Assembly: GCA_036873755.1 (NCBI GenBank)
Contig: JAVTVY010017181.1
Span: 310,001 to 374,000, forward strand
DNA from: Hanleya hanleyi
Taxonomy: Eukaryota > Mollusca > Polyplacophora > Lepidopleurida > Hanleyidae
Length of the DNA stretch: 64,000 nt
Direction of reading: 5' to 3'
The notes below the pieces were generated by a model. That model saw only the letters and a list, made by a program, of their open reading frames with translations. It was not told where the DNA came from and ran no database searches. Shown one piece after another: positions 1 through 9,252 of this stretch; position 1 is the first letter of the stretch; each line of letters begins with the position of its first letter. The position numbers and the translations under genes were made by a program.

Positions 1-592
1 GCCATTCAGTCATGGGTGGGTGTATGTAAATTTAGAATTTGTCCCGAAAATATAAAAAACGGAACACGGACTTTACCCCTACAATAGGGGAAAACCCCTA
101 TCAATCCTATCCCAAAGGGCGAATATCGGTCTCCCGGGCTTATCGGGACCTGCTGAGAGAGGTAGGGTGGGGAGTGGGTGTATGTAAATTGAGGATTTGT
201 TCCCCGAAAATATAAAAAGCGGAACACGGACTTTACCCCTACAATAGGGGAAAACTCCTATCAACCCTGTCTAGTGGGGGCTAATATCGGTCTCCGGGAT
301 TATCGGGGCCTGTGCATGGGTGGGTGCATGTAAAATTAGGGTACTCATCTTACATCCGGGTTTTTGTAGGTTACTGCGCAGGTCATTGTGGTGGGTCTGC
401 GCAAGTGTGTGACGTCACTTCCGGTATTGAGAATGACCAGAAGAAAAAAAATACCTCCGAACACAGAATAGTTCCAATTTTTCCTTAGACCTTAGACGTA
501 TAGTCCGGATTTTCCACCCGGGTTTTCCCAGGCCCGGACCGGCCGCACGCCTGCGCAGGTTATCCGGCCGCACGCGCGCGCGGGTTAAAGGG
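1..592 (+). repeat. Polinton left terminal inverted repeat
   Basis: The reverse complement matches 11,545-12,132 with scattered indels. It contains an internal direct duplication: a block with AT-rich TATAAAAA and a short CCCCTA/TAGGGG palindrome occurs near 28-100 and again near 172-260. The inner part holds CpG-rich runs (540-590). The outer end may extend past the window. Confidence 0.9.
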
Positions 593-913
593 AAGTTTCG
601 GAAGTGTGCAAGGGCACTATATCACATCGGGGTATATATTTCATCCAAGTATAGCGGAAAGCGGTTGTCGTGAGTAACAACAAGTTCAGCAATGTTTATA
701 CAGTTTATGATCCCCAATGTGACATCATACCCAGGCTGGGGGAGCCGCCCTGGGCATGTTTAGTATGTTCACAGCAAAACAAATTGAAATATCAAACACC
801 ATGTTTTATTATTTAACGCACCGTCACATTAGGTACAAGTGTTTACTGAGCTCAAGTCAACGATCAGCATGTAGACATAGACAGTATATACGGCATGTTA
901 TGTATGCTATTCA
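593..913. other. Intergenic, Polinton left arm
   Basis: No supported gene is seen between the terminal repeat and the stop of the zinc-finger gene. In other Polintons a DNA polymerase gene would be expected somewhere in this arm; none is detectable in six frames. Confidence 0.5.
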
Positions 914-2471
914 TCAGTGCAAGGGTGACGCATTCAGCCGATGGGGGTGGTCGGTCAGCTTGGTAACGAAGAACGTAACATTGGTGACCCTCCCTACGAC
1001 CCATTGTGTGTTGCGGCGTTGACGTTGGGGCCATCTCAAGGGATCCACGGTGTCCAGTTTGTCCAGCATCGTCTATAGCGACGCCCGGTTAATGATGGTG
1101 AACGGTTGGTCAAACACATGGCTGTTATTACTGGCATAATAATACCGTAACTGGTCCGTCTCTTTGTGACGTAAGATGTACCCAAAAGCGACATTCAATT
1201 TGAAGACCGTAGCTTGGTCATTGAAGATGGCTTTCACGTAGCTGCGTAGACGGGCGAGGTCGGTCAGTGGGAAATTGTAGATATCTGGAACAATTTCTGG
1301 AATTGGATCACGGTGGAAACTGTGCCGTATCATGGGGTTAACTAGAAGACTATTCTGTGAAGTCATGTGACGCAGTCAGTATGTCGGCACCTCTTCCCAC
1401 TTCCCTTATATGTGTTGTAATTTTTTCCTGTATATGGCGAGATTCTGCTGGTGGACGTTTCGTCCCCGAGGCCCGCCCCCTGTACAGACCTTTTGGTCTT
1501 TGATATATGTTGGCATTTGTGGGAAGTTGATGCTGGGTCGACATCGGGCCTTACAGACTAGTCTTTTGTGTTAAATGCCGTCATTTACATCTGACGATGA
1601 TACAGCTCACCAATCTACAATGTATGAGTTGTCACAGCGAAACAGCTCACCAATTACCAGTATACGAGTTGTCAGAGCATTTCCATCATAGCTCTCTAGA
1701 TTTGTATCTAATACCGCTTATGCCGGTGCTAGGGGCCGTGTGGTCATATCATCCAAGTTGCCACATGAACAGGTACAATAAAAGCGTACCTGAGATACAA
1801 CACATATCACGAATCGTTAGATTCTTGGTATGTGCTTTAAAATAGGTTAACTAGAAGACTATTCTGTGAAGTCATGTGACGCAGTCAGTATGTCGGCACC
1901 TCTTCCCACTTCCCTTATATGTGTTGTAATTGGCGCCGATAGATGTCACTCACTGGAAGGGCGTCCTGTAACAGATCGCTAGGAACATCCACTGCATCTT
2001 CCAGAAAATGTTCGATGTCGTCAGGCGTATGACTGGAAACAGTAATGCTAGGGACCGGCTGGATATATAGGCTCTTCTGAACTGTGGGTATAGGCGGGCT
2101 CTCCGTGATCGCATCACCAGTGGCATTCGTCTCCCCAAGCTCATCTCCACTAGGTCTGACCCTCCTGGCGCCTCTTTAGTGGGAAGTTTTCGCCCAAACC
2201 GTGGTGACGGACCGTGAATCAAACGCTGATGCCGTCTTAACTGACTGAGCCGTTTGAAGAGTTGACCAAATTCATTACATTGTTCCGTCGCGCCCTTGTG
2301 AAATGAACGTTCGTGGCGCAGTAAAGGATCCTCCCGATTGAACGACCGTGCGCAGGTTATACAAGTATACCGTGCATCGTTGTGGGTGGAGGCCTCGTGA
2401 CATCGTAAGTTATCTAGACGAGTAAACTGCTTCTGGCAAGTTGTGCAAGTGAACATCTTGGTAGTTGACAA
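914..2471 (-). pseudogene. Polinton C2H2 zinc-finger protein, broken
   Basis: The start at 2,471 opens with C2H2-type fingers (CxxC near codons 8-11 with paired His, then a second and a degenerate third). A downstream acidic segment lies in another frame at about 2,100-1,932. The C-terminal conserved region (1,335-914) contains an FKLNVAFGYILR-type motif and a later VTNVTFFVTKL-type motif that I recognise from uncharacterised proteins of invertebrate Polintons. Lesions: a frameshift between ~2,240 and 2,100; a ~596 bp repeat inserted at 1,336-1,931; an in-frame TAG at 1,073-1,075. After that stop the frame stays open to TGA at 914-916. A TATAAAA motif lies ~35 bp upstream of the start (near 2,505, minus strand). 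Function is unknown; DNA binding is inferred from the fingers. Confidence 0.75.
1336..1931 (+). repeat. Insertion of ~509 bp repeat unit plus 87 bp repeat
   Basis: An 87 bp sequence beginning GGTTAACTAGAAGACTAT occurs at 1,336 and again at 1,845, so the insert is one ~509 bp unit followed by a partial second unit. The same unit forms a tandem array at 16,751-18,078, and a reversed fragment lies at 43,655-43,733. It interrupts the Polinton zinc-finger gene. Confidence 0.85.
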
Positions 2472-3088
2472 AGTGTCGGATGAAACGGCCAGGCCGCTTC
2501 CCTTTTATAGCACGCTTGCTGGCGATCTATTTTTAGCACACTCAGTTCATCTACCTCCAACTCGAGGACCGAGATGTACTGGTGTACCACTGAGCCGCAT
2601 TGCGCGCGCGCGTGTGTGTGTGTATGTGTGTGTGTGGGGGGGCAGTGGATTTTACATCCGGGACCTTGTCAACATCCGGGTTTCCCAGTGAGTTTTTTCC
2701 CGTCGTTCCTCCGTCTTCCATCCGGGTACTGTGTTTACACATCCGGGTTCTCATCTTACATCCGGGTTTTCCCATGTTTACTGTCACTTGACCGGCAATG
2801 ACCGTTAACCGCTGACATGAGCTTTAACTTTTAACCTTTTAACCTTTAACATCCGCATGTAAATACACCCATAACGGTTCCTCCAGCGTGAATGTGCTGC
2901 GATGGAGGGGCTAATAACAGGATTGACCTGTAATCTTTGTTGCTATTGCTGTCTATTTGGACTAACCAATCAGAATAGTACGTATCACGGACTACACCCG
3001 TAGAGCTACGTTTAGGCGCGCATGTGTGACATGGTCTATAAAACACGCCCATCTGGATCCCACACCCCATTCCTACGGTTACAGAGCC
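2472..3088. promoter_or_regulatory. Divergent intergenic promoter region of the Polinton
   Basis: It lies between the leftward zinc-finger gene and the rightward gene set. It contains a minus-strand TATAAAA near 2,505, a GT microsatellite near 2,605-2,640, several repeats of CATCCGGGT (2,655-2,770) and a plus-strand TATAAA at 3,037-3,042 about 50 bp before the next start codon. No coding region is supported here. Confidence 0.6.
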
Positions 3089-3415
3089 ATGACGGACACC
3101 CATCCCTATGCGACTCGCATTTTACAGCATGCGACCGTGGTTAATTCATTCACGGGTTACAGAGCAGTGGTTCGGTCCATGTTTGGAGATGGCCACGACA
3201 ACGAGGGGCGACGCCAGATCCTGAAAGAGTTCACAGAAGCGGTCCTCGACAGAGTGCACTCGATGGAGAGGTGTGCTATCACTCACCACTACTGGACTTT
3301 GACAGCCATCCTTGATGCCCGGACTATGGACCACGAACGCTCACGCCGGAACCAGCGACTGCTCGTTGGCCTAGTAATGGTCTCTGTCCTATTGACTCTG
3401 ACGCTGTGGCAATGA
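3089..3415 (+). CDS. Small Polinton protein with C-terminal membrane anchor
   Basis: A 108-codon intact frame. The ATG at 3,089 was chosen because it sits ~50 bp after TATAAA at 3,037. The N-terminal ~85 residues are polar and charged. The last ~20 (LLVGLVMVSVLLTLTLW) form a hydrophobic helix after a basic stretch (RSRRNQR), typical of a tail anchor with its N-terminus in the cytosol. I do not recognise a family. Its place as first rightward gene, before the two paralogues and the integrase, suggests a Polinton accessory protein; a host origin is not excluded. Confidence 0.6.
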   Translation: MTDTHPYATRILQHATVVNSFTGYRAVVRSMFGDGHDNEGRRQILKEFTEAVLDRVHSMERCAITHHYWTLTAILDARTMDHERSRRNQRLLVGLVMVSVLLTLTLWQ

Positions 3416-3530
3416 CAGCGACAGAAAACAAACGGCTCTTCAGAGCCTCCACAGATGCGCTTATGTGCAAACGATATATACGAGAGAGAGTCAGAGTGTG
3501 TGTCATTCACTGTTCGTCATTGGGTCAACC

Positions 3531-4043
3531 ATGTCACCAGTCCTACGAGCCATCCTTCCACTTACAACCCGGGTGGGGTTACACGTCTATGAAGATAAAG
3601 TCACCATCGTTGAAGACCGTGGAAATGTTTGCTGATCGCGCGCTGAGACCGTATCGAATACGGTTACGCTACACCGTGACGGCTGGACCAAATTTGAAAG
3701 CGGTGAGCTCGACGAAAACCTCATCCACATAGACAATGCCATCTACGTACACCGTGGACCATTCTGCCCACGCCTGAGCCGTTACCAAGACCCTACGCGA
3801 GGCTTCACCCTAGACCCCGATCTGTGGACAGCCTTCGAGAAAGTGGTGCCTATCGTGGGGCAGCTGTTTACACCGGACGATCGGTCAGCTGTTCAGTTGG
3901 AGTGGGCTCGTGCCCAGAATGAAGCGGCGGCAGAACCCAATGAGCAAATTACCAAACCTAGCAATGAAGCGGAGGCAGACGACGATGCCATTGATTATCC
4001 GGCTAGACTGTCAGCCCAGCGACATGACCACCCGATCCTTTGA
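3531..4043 (+). pseudogene. Polinton accessory protein, paralogue 1 (one stop)
   Basis: The frame from ATG 3,531 to TGA at 4,041-4,043 is open except for TGA at 3,633-3,635 (codon 35). It encodes about 170 residues. A conserved block (GWTKF, then IYVHRGPF, then FTLDPDLWTAFE) is followed by an acidic Glu/Asn-rich tail. The same blocks occur in the next gene (4,116) and in a relic at 38,331. A TATATA motif lies at ~3,474. No function is known to me; the duplication suggests a dosage or diversified accessory role. Confidence 0.7.
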
Positions 4044-4115
4044 TCTCACGTCATACACTTTTTCTCCCTATAAATATGAGAGACAGTCAAATCTGGTACC
4101 ATTCACGTACTGACC

Positions 4116-4555
4116 ATGACGGAGCATATAATACGGGCGTTTCTCAGCTTCACCCCCGAGGTTTTCCTGCATGTCTATGCGGATAAGGTCGATATCATGG
4201 AGGAGGTGGGAGACATTTGTGATGCGGACCGTACACAACCGTGCCCGGCTAACATTCGTCTGTCCCGGGAGGGCTGGACCAAATTCAAACGGGTGTTGTG
4301 TACATCCGACGCGCCCCCTTCTTTGCTCAATTGGCTCGGCTAGATGGGGGTACAGTGCATTTTACCCTTCACCCTGTTCTATGGTCTGCATTGGAAGATG
4401 CCGTGGGAGATGTGGATCAAGCGTTTACGGAGGAAGAGCGGTCATCAGACGAGTTGGACTGGTCATTTACCATGGACAATGTGCTGGCAGAAGCCAAAGA
4501 AGAAAATCAAAAAGAAACTCCGGCCCAAGATATACCCATTATAAATAAACGATAG
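4116..4555 (+). pseudogene. Polinton accessory protein, paralogue 2 (frameshift, deletion)
   Basis: The ATG at 4,116 follows TATAAA at 4,069-4,074. The N-terminal part (4,116-~4,297) and C-terminal part (~4,298-4,555) are in different frames. Compared with the upstream paralogue, about 20 residues are missing at the break, so a small deletion probably caused the frameshift. Shared landmarks are HVYxDKV near the N-terminus, GWTKF, a PFF/LARL block, FTLHPVLWSALE and an acidic C-terminus. Function is unknown. Confidence 0.7.
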
Positions 4556-4582
4556 AGCCAGGGTCCATCATCATTTGTCACC

Positions 4583-5590
4583 ATGAAGAGCTGGGAGAAG
4601 GTGTTGGATAACTTATACTACAGTCCCGAGAGTCCAGCGGCCTATAGTGCATTGTCGGCTCTCTATCGAGCGGCCAAATCCCAGGGATACAACGTTCCCA
4701 AGTCCGAGATTGGTTAAGAAAACAAGACACCTATACCTTACATCGATCTGTCCGTCGCCATTGTCTACGGAATCGGGTCATCGTGGGTGGTATAGATGCC
4801 CAGTGGCAAGCGGATTTGGTCGATATGAGCGCCTTTGCCAAACACAACGATGGGAATCGGTATATCTTGACGTGCATCGATATCCTGTCGAAATATGCGT
4901 GGGTGGTACCCATCCGGACCAAAATGTGGGGCGAATCTCATAGCGGCGTTCAAGGACATCTTCAAGACCGGGCGCAAACCCATGTATTTGCAAACCGACG
5001 AAGACACGGAATTTCTCAACAGACCGTTCCAACAGTTTCTGGAAGCCCAGAAGGTGTGTTTCTTCCATACGTACAACGAGACCAAGGCTTCCGTTGTGGA
5101 AAGGTTCAACAGGATATTCAAAGGCCGCATGTATAAATATTTCACCTATAAGAATACAAGGCGGTACATCGATGTTCTCCCGAAACTTGTGAGTGGTTTA
5201 AATCGAGCCTATCACCGGAGTATAGAGAGAGCCCCGATTACCGTGACCCAACGCACCAAAGCCCAAGTCCAGTGTGTATTGTACCCCAGGCAATCGCAGC
5301 GAACGCCGAAGGAGGTGTTCAAGGTGGGGGATCCTGTACGGATCAGTAAAGTCAAAGGTCAATTTGAGAAAAGCTACTTGCCGAACTGGAGCGATGAGCA
5401 CTTCCTGATTAAACGGCGCCTACCCCGACAGCAACGAGTCTATGAGCTGGAAGATCTTCAAGGGGAACCGTTGCTAGGGACGTTTTACGAGACGGAATTA
5501 CAGCCTGTCGTAAAAACAAAGCAAGACTACTACACGGTGGAGCAGATTTTGAAAACGGAACGTCTACGTGGGTCGCGGCCAGCCAGGTGA
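4583..5590 (+). pseudogene. Retroviral-type (rve) integrase of Polinton, two frameshifts
   Basis: The ATG at 4,583 lies 43 bp after TATAAA at 4,540. Reading frame changes near 4,700 and again near 4,920. The N-terminal region resembles other Polinton integrases (YYSPESPAAYSALS, RKQDTYTLH). Catalytic acids are visible: Asp in WQADLVDM, Asp in LQTDEDTEF and Glu in ASVVERFNR, with 33 residues between the last two by my count. A C-terminal SH3-like part (VGDPVRISKVKGQFEKSY) follows. The enzyme would catalyse strand transfer of the element. A related relic lies at 36,811-37,270. Confidence 0.9.
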
Positions 5591-5651
5591 AACGACTATA
5601 AAGCCAGACACCACCACCGTCATCCTTCATTCCACGTTCGACCACGGTGCT

Positions 5652-6101
5652 ATGGACAAACAGCAGCTGCCTCTGAACACAGCGTCTCCCAAAACGCGCA
5701 AAGCGCAAGTGGGCTTTGTGGTGATATTGCTAACACTGCTGAGTGTGTTGTACGGCGGTGTGTTTTACGACGTAGCCTATCTCATCACTCTACTTAACCA
5801 ACTTAGAACTCCAGCTGTGAGTGGCAGTCAAACCAGTCTACAGACCTTCTCTACACCAATCAACCCCGTGATCGAAACGAGCCCAGTCATCACCACCACC
5901 ACACCACGTGTACAAGCCACATCGAGCCCCACACCGAGTATACAGTCAACACCTACACCAGGTACATCCACTACGTCTGAAAACCCACCGGATTTCATCA
6001 CTCACAGTGAACGCCCATCGACAACGGCGACCGACGTTGTACACACCACCACTCCAGTTCACTCGTGCCAGATTTACAAGAAAGCGCATCCAGCTCGAAC
6101 C
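5652..6101 (+). CDS. Polinton membrane protein with Thr/Ser/Pro-rich stalk
   Basis: The ATG at 5,652 lies 55 bp after TATAAA (5,597-5,602). After ~20 polar residues comes a hydrophobic segment of ~30 residues (VGFVVILLTLLSVLYGGVF onward) and then ~100 residues dominated by Thr, Ser and Pro, like an O-glycosylated stalk. No stop separates it from the ATPase start at 6,102, so as it stands the two form one frame. Most Polinton ATPases start at a Met equivalent to 6,102, so a stop or intergenic piece may have been lost. Role is unknown; a virion-surface or membrane protein is possible. Confidence 0.55.
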
Positions 6102-6733
6102 ATGGACCCTCGCTGGCAACATCCCTTCACTTGCTCCAGCGCAGGACCGACGGGCTCCGGCAAAACGCACTTCGTCAGGGAGCTCCTTCAACACGCCGAC
6201 GGCATGATCACCCCACCCATTGCCAGAGTGTGGTGTTACGGAGAATGGCAGGCGGCGTATGCAGCAATGCCCCACATCACGTTCGTGGAAGGGCTACCCA
6301 ACCTGGCCGAGTTGGAACCGGACACCTTGGTGGTTCTGGATGATCTCATGGCGGAGACGGATGCGCGGTCACCCAACTCTTTACCAAATGCAGCCATCAT
6401 CGACGGCTCAGCATCATCTACATTGTGCAGAATCTGTTCAGTAAAAACAAAGAACATCGAAACATCAGCTTAAATGCCCACTACCTGGTGATCCCGAGAG
6501 ATACCACTCAACTGCTGCACCAGGCGAGACAGATGTACCCCGGCCGCACGCCGTTTGCGTTGGAAGCCTTTAAAGATGCGACAACCCCTCAGCACGGGTA
6601 TATGCTCTTCGACCTCAAGCAAGCCACCTTCGACTACGGACCGGAATCTTTCTCGGAGAGACCCATCACGTGTACATGCAAAAATAATGTAAACACACCC
6701 ACAGGGGCTCCCCCAGCTGGGGTGTGTGTTTGA
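6102..6733 (+). pseudogene. Genome-packaging ATPase (FtsK/HerA-type, A32-like), frameshifted
   Basis: It begins MDPRWQHPFTC, with Walker A GPTGSGKT at residues ~15-22 and Walker B LVVLDDLM near residue 80. The frame is lost near 6,361 and resumes in another frame to 6,733, where FSKNKEHRNISLNAHYLV (sensor-like region) and a RQMYPGR segment can be read. Length (~210 residues) is normal for the family. In Polintons and related viruses this ATPase pumps DNA into the capsid. It follows in frame from the upstream membrane-protein ORF. Confidence 0.9.
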
Positions 6734-6855
6734 TGATGGAGATAATAAAAGAATTAATACAACATCATGGTTTACTTTGTCTCTGTTCAATATTCAGGAG
6801 GTAGCCCACAAAAGGATAAAAAGGGCAGAGTTGTGGGTTCTAGCATTAGTTGTAC

Positions 6856-7197
6856 ATGATGTCTGCTCGAGTACGGAAGCACGCCCCGACGCTCCGTGTA
6901 TTGAAGACGGCCCCACCCGAGTTGGTCCGAACCATTGTACGCGGCGCAGACCCTGACCTTGTACGCTGTCTGTGCGAGATCGGGTACAACCTGTTAGGCA
7001 ACGTACCACTGACTCCGGCTCAGAAGACCAAGTTGGCCAAGCATAAGACAGGTCTCCGAACCCTAGTCCAGAAGCGAGTCTCTCAAACACAAAAGAAAAA
7101 GGTTTTACAGAAAGGCGGCTTTCTCTGGGCCATCTTAGCACCGTTGGCCGCTTCCGTGTTGGGTCCAGTATTGGGTGGACTCTTCGGCCGACAATGA
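6856..7197 (+). CDS. Small basic Polinton protein with hydrophobic Gly-rich tail
   Basis: An intact frame of ~113 residues; ATG 6,856 or 6,859 is preferred over the upstream TTG. It is basic, with LLGNVPLTPAQK in the middle, then a Lys-rich run (QTQKKKVLQKGGF) and a C-terminal hydrophobic segment ending LGPVLGGLFGRQ. I recognise this layout from uncharacterised proteins next to Polinton capsid genes. Basic plus amphipathic character would suit a virion core or membrane-lytic role as in adenovirus minor proteins, but that is inference. A GGATAAAAAGGG motif precedes it. Its stop overlaps the next ATG. Confidence 0.7.
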   Translation: MMSARVRKHAPTLRVLKTAPPELVRTIVRGADPDLVRCLCEIGYNLLGNVPLTPAQKTKLAKHKTGLRTLVQKRVSQTQKKKVLQKGGFLWAILAPLAASVLGPVLGGLFGRQ

Positions 7198-7862
7198 ACC
7201 ACACGAAGAAAATGGTCCTCGTCGGACCACGGCTCCTTCAAAACCTCCAATAGCCCTACCCTGTCCCACCTACGGTGAAGACCATAAACACCCTCGATGA
7301 AGAGATGCAACAGATCTTACAAAGACCGGGGTTAAGCGACAGTGAGAAAGTACAACGGTACAATGAGACACTTCAACGGTACATGACGTTCATGGACCAA
7401 TACAAAACCCTCTCTACCCCAGCACCACCACCACCACGCGACACACCGCCAACCTCAGCACCGCTCCAACAGCCGCCATTACCAGGGGTGCCACCCACAG
7501 CCCCACAGTTGGTGAAAGACGAAGTCCTGAAGAGTGTACCTGCATCGTTCAAGAAACAAGCTGGCCTGGTATTACAAGGGATGAAACAGAATCCTAACAT
7601 GACTTGGAATGACAAAGGTGAATTACTGGTACAGAATCATGTGGTCTCCGGCACCCACATGACAGATTTAGTGAATGATCTGATGCGTCAACGCAGGTCG
7701 CACACGGATCCTCGAGGATGGGAGGTCTTTGATCAAGGCTTGAAAGACATGCATGTACCACAGGAATTGGTGGGGAACCCCCAGCGCTGGGCCTGGATGC
7801 AGCGGATCCAGCAATCGCCGAGTGGCCCACTACCTTCTTGGGAAGCCGAGTGGGAACCGTAG
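7194..7862 (+). pseudogene. Polinton late-type protein, Pro-rich linker, early stop
   Basis: The likely start is the ATG at 7,194, overlapping the previous stop. TAG at 7,251-7,253 (codon 20) breaks it, and the same frame is open from there to 7,862. It contains an acidic helix (TLDEEMQQILQR) near residue 30, a coiled-coil-like stretch, a Pro-rich linker (PPPPRDTPPTSAPLQQPP) and a globular C-terminal ~100 residues rich in Trp. Similar TLDEEM-containing proteins occur beside Polinton capsid genes; their function is not known to me. Confidence 0.7.
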
Positions 7863-8057
7863 TCACCCCCTAATACACCACAACGACGGGCACCTTCTTT
7901 TCACCCCTTTAAAAAAACACCCTTGATCAAGACAACTCACATCTCCAGAGCCGTGACACGTAGCAATTCACCGCGACGAACACGACACCGGACACAACCG
8001 CCCAAGGCCTGGAACACCTATTAAAACCAACAGCAGCAGCAGGACAGCTCAATCGCC
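7863..8057. other. Intergenic upstream of penton gene
   Basis: A short A/C-rich gap with TTTAAAAAAAC near 7,908 and TATTAAAA near 8,020, the latter ~35 bp upstream of the penton start. A promoter is likely; no gene is seen. Confidence 0.45.
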
Positions 8058-8846
8058 ATGTTTCACCTCACCCTACACAGTAACAGTTCGCTGGATGTGT
8101 TTCTTGATAACACCTTGGCCAAGTACGTGACCCAGTTACCGCAACCGTTGCATTTACCTAGACGCTGGGAATGTGGACTCGTGGATATTCAATACCCTTA
8201 CTCGTGGTACAACGTGCAAGCCAATGAAGTGTGGTACGACGTGACCTACGAAGGAAAAGACACCCGACTCACCCTCCCAGAAGGCCAATACGATACCCCG
8301 AAGGAGTTCATACAGGGGTTGACAAGATTGTTGCATTATAAGTCACTACGGGAGGTCACGAATACTTCAAAACCCATCAAAACCTTTCCCTTCAAGAATC
8401 ACCTGGACTTCGATTACAACGCACACAACGACAAGGCACAGACCATCCTCACCGCCAACGTGAGTGTCGTACTGAGTCCTATCCTACAGCCAATGCTGGG
8501 TCTCGCGCACCCGACCTACACGGGTCCATCCGAGGACCATGGCCAGATCCCGATGGATATGAAGTCGGGTATGTACGGACTCTACGTCTACTCGGACGTG
8601 GTCGACAACCACATTGTCGGAGATGTCAACACACCTCTGTTACGGGTGGTTCCCATTAAAAAGAAGTATGGAGATCAAGTCACCCACAGTTTCACCCACA
8701 TGCTCTACCTACCCGTACGACAAAGCGACATCAACACTATCACGGTGGATATAAGAGATGACACGGGACGACCGATGGCATTCGAACGAGGGAAAGTGGT
8801 GCTGACACTTCATTTTCGACAAACACGGTCTCCCCATTTTGTATAA
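8058..8846 (+). CDS. Penton / minor capsid protein (single jelly-roll)
   Basis: An intact 262-residue frame. It starts MFHLTLHSNSSLDVF; WECGLVDIQYP near residue 38 and repeated beta-strand-like stretches match the minor capsid protein of Polintons, which forms pentameric vertices. The length is usual for the family. It lies between the late-type proteins and the pX-like gene, as in other Polintons. Its TAA overlaps the next ATG by one base (TAATG), a compact layout typical of late gene blocks. This is one of the few undamaged core genes here. Confidence 0.85.
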   Translation: MFHLTLHSNSSLDVFLDNTLAKYVTQLPQPLHLPRRWECGLVDIQYPYSWYNVQANEVWYDVTYEGKDTRLTLPEGQYDTPKEFIQGLTRLLHYKSLREVTNTSKPIKTFPFKNHLDFDYNAHNDKAQTILTANVSVVLSPILQPMLGLAHPTYTGPSEDHGQIPMDMKSGMYGLYVYSDVVDNHIVGDVNTPLLRVVPIKKKYGDQVTHSFTHMLYLPVRQSDINTITVDIRDDTGRPMAFERGKVVLTLHFRQTRSPHFV

Positions 8847-9250
8847 TGAAGGTGCCTTACGAGTGCGATGCACGCAGCTATATGGACTATTATGCCCAAC
8901 AGGCCGGGGGTGGCCTTCCGGTGTTTGCAGGTGCACGCATGCAACGAGGGCATGGGCTGGGGAACATATTCGGGAGCATCGTCAAAACGTTCCTGTCCTT
9001 GGTGACGCGTGGGGTGAAAGCAATCGGCAAACAAGCGGTACGCAGTGGACTGCAAGTCGCCAGTGATGTCTTGGGTGGTACGGCACCCAAAGAAGCCTTG
9101 AAACGGCGGGCCAAAGAAGCAGGAGGCGTCTTGGTCGCCAAGGCACAACGCACCGTAGGGAATGAAATACCTGCACCACCGAGACCACGCACCAGTCGAC
9201 GACCGACCCAGCGACGACGCACATCGAAGACCCAGGATATCTTTTCTTAA
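8846..9250 (+). CDS. pX-like basic core / minor virion protein
   Basis: An intact 134-residue frame. It has an N-terminal Tyr-rich segment, then GGGLPVFAGARMQRGHGLG, an amphipathic Ala/Val/Lys region and an Arg/Thr-rich C-terminus (TSRRPTQRRRTSK). The MQRGHG context resembles an adenain-type cleavage site (small hydrophobic-x-Gly-x-Gly), as in adenovirus precursor proteins. It sits between penton and major capsid genes, overlapping the former and 2 bp from the latter. DNA condensation or a membrane-active role is inferred from family position, not shown. Confidence 0.75.
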   Translation: MKVPYECDARSYMDYYAQQAGGGLPVFAGARMQRGHGLGNIFGSIVKTFLSLVTRGVKAIGKQAVRSGLQVASDVLGGTAPKEALKRRAKEAGGVLVAKAQRTVGNEIPAPPRPRTSRRPTQRRRTSKTQDIFS

Positions 9251-9252
9251 AC

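Noticed and set aside
756..1022. 88-codon plus-strand ORF in the Polinton left arm
   Set aside because: It is opposite the conserved C-terminal region of the zinc-finger gene, which explains the sequence better.
2551..2801. Three overlapping ORFs around the GT microsatellite
   Set aside because: Low-complexity translation (VCVCVC) with no homology; the region is intergenic promoter sequence.
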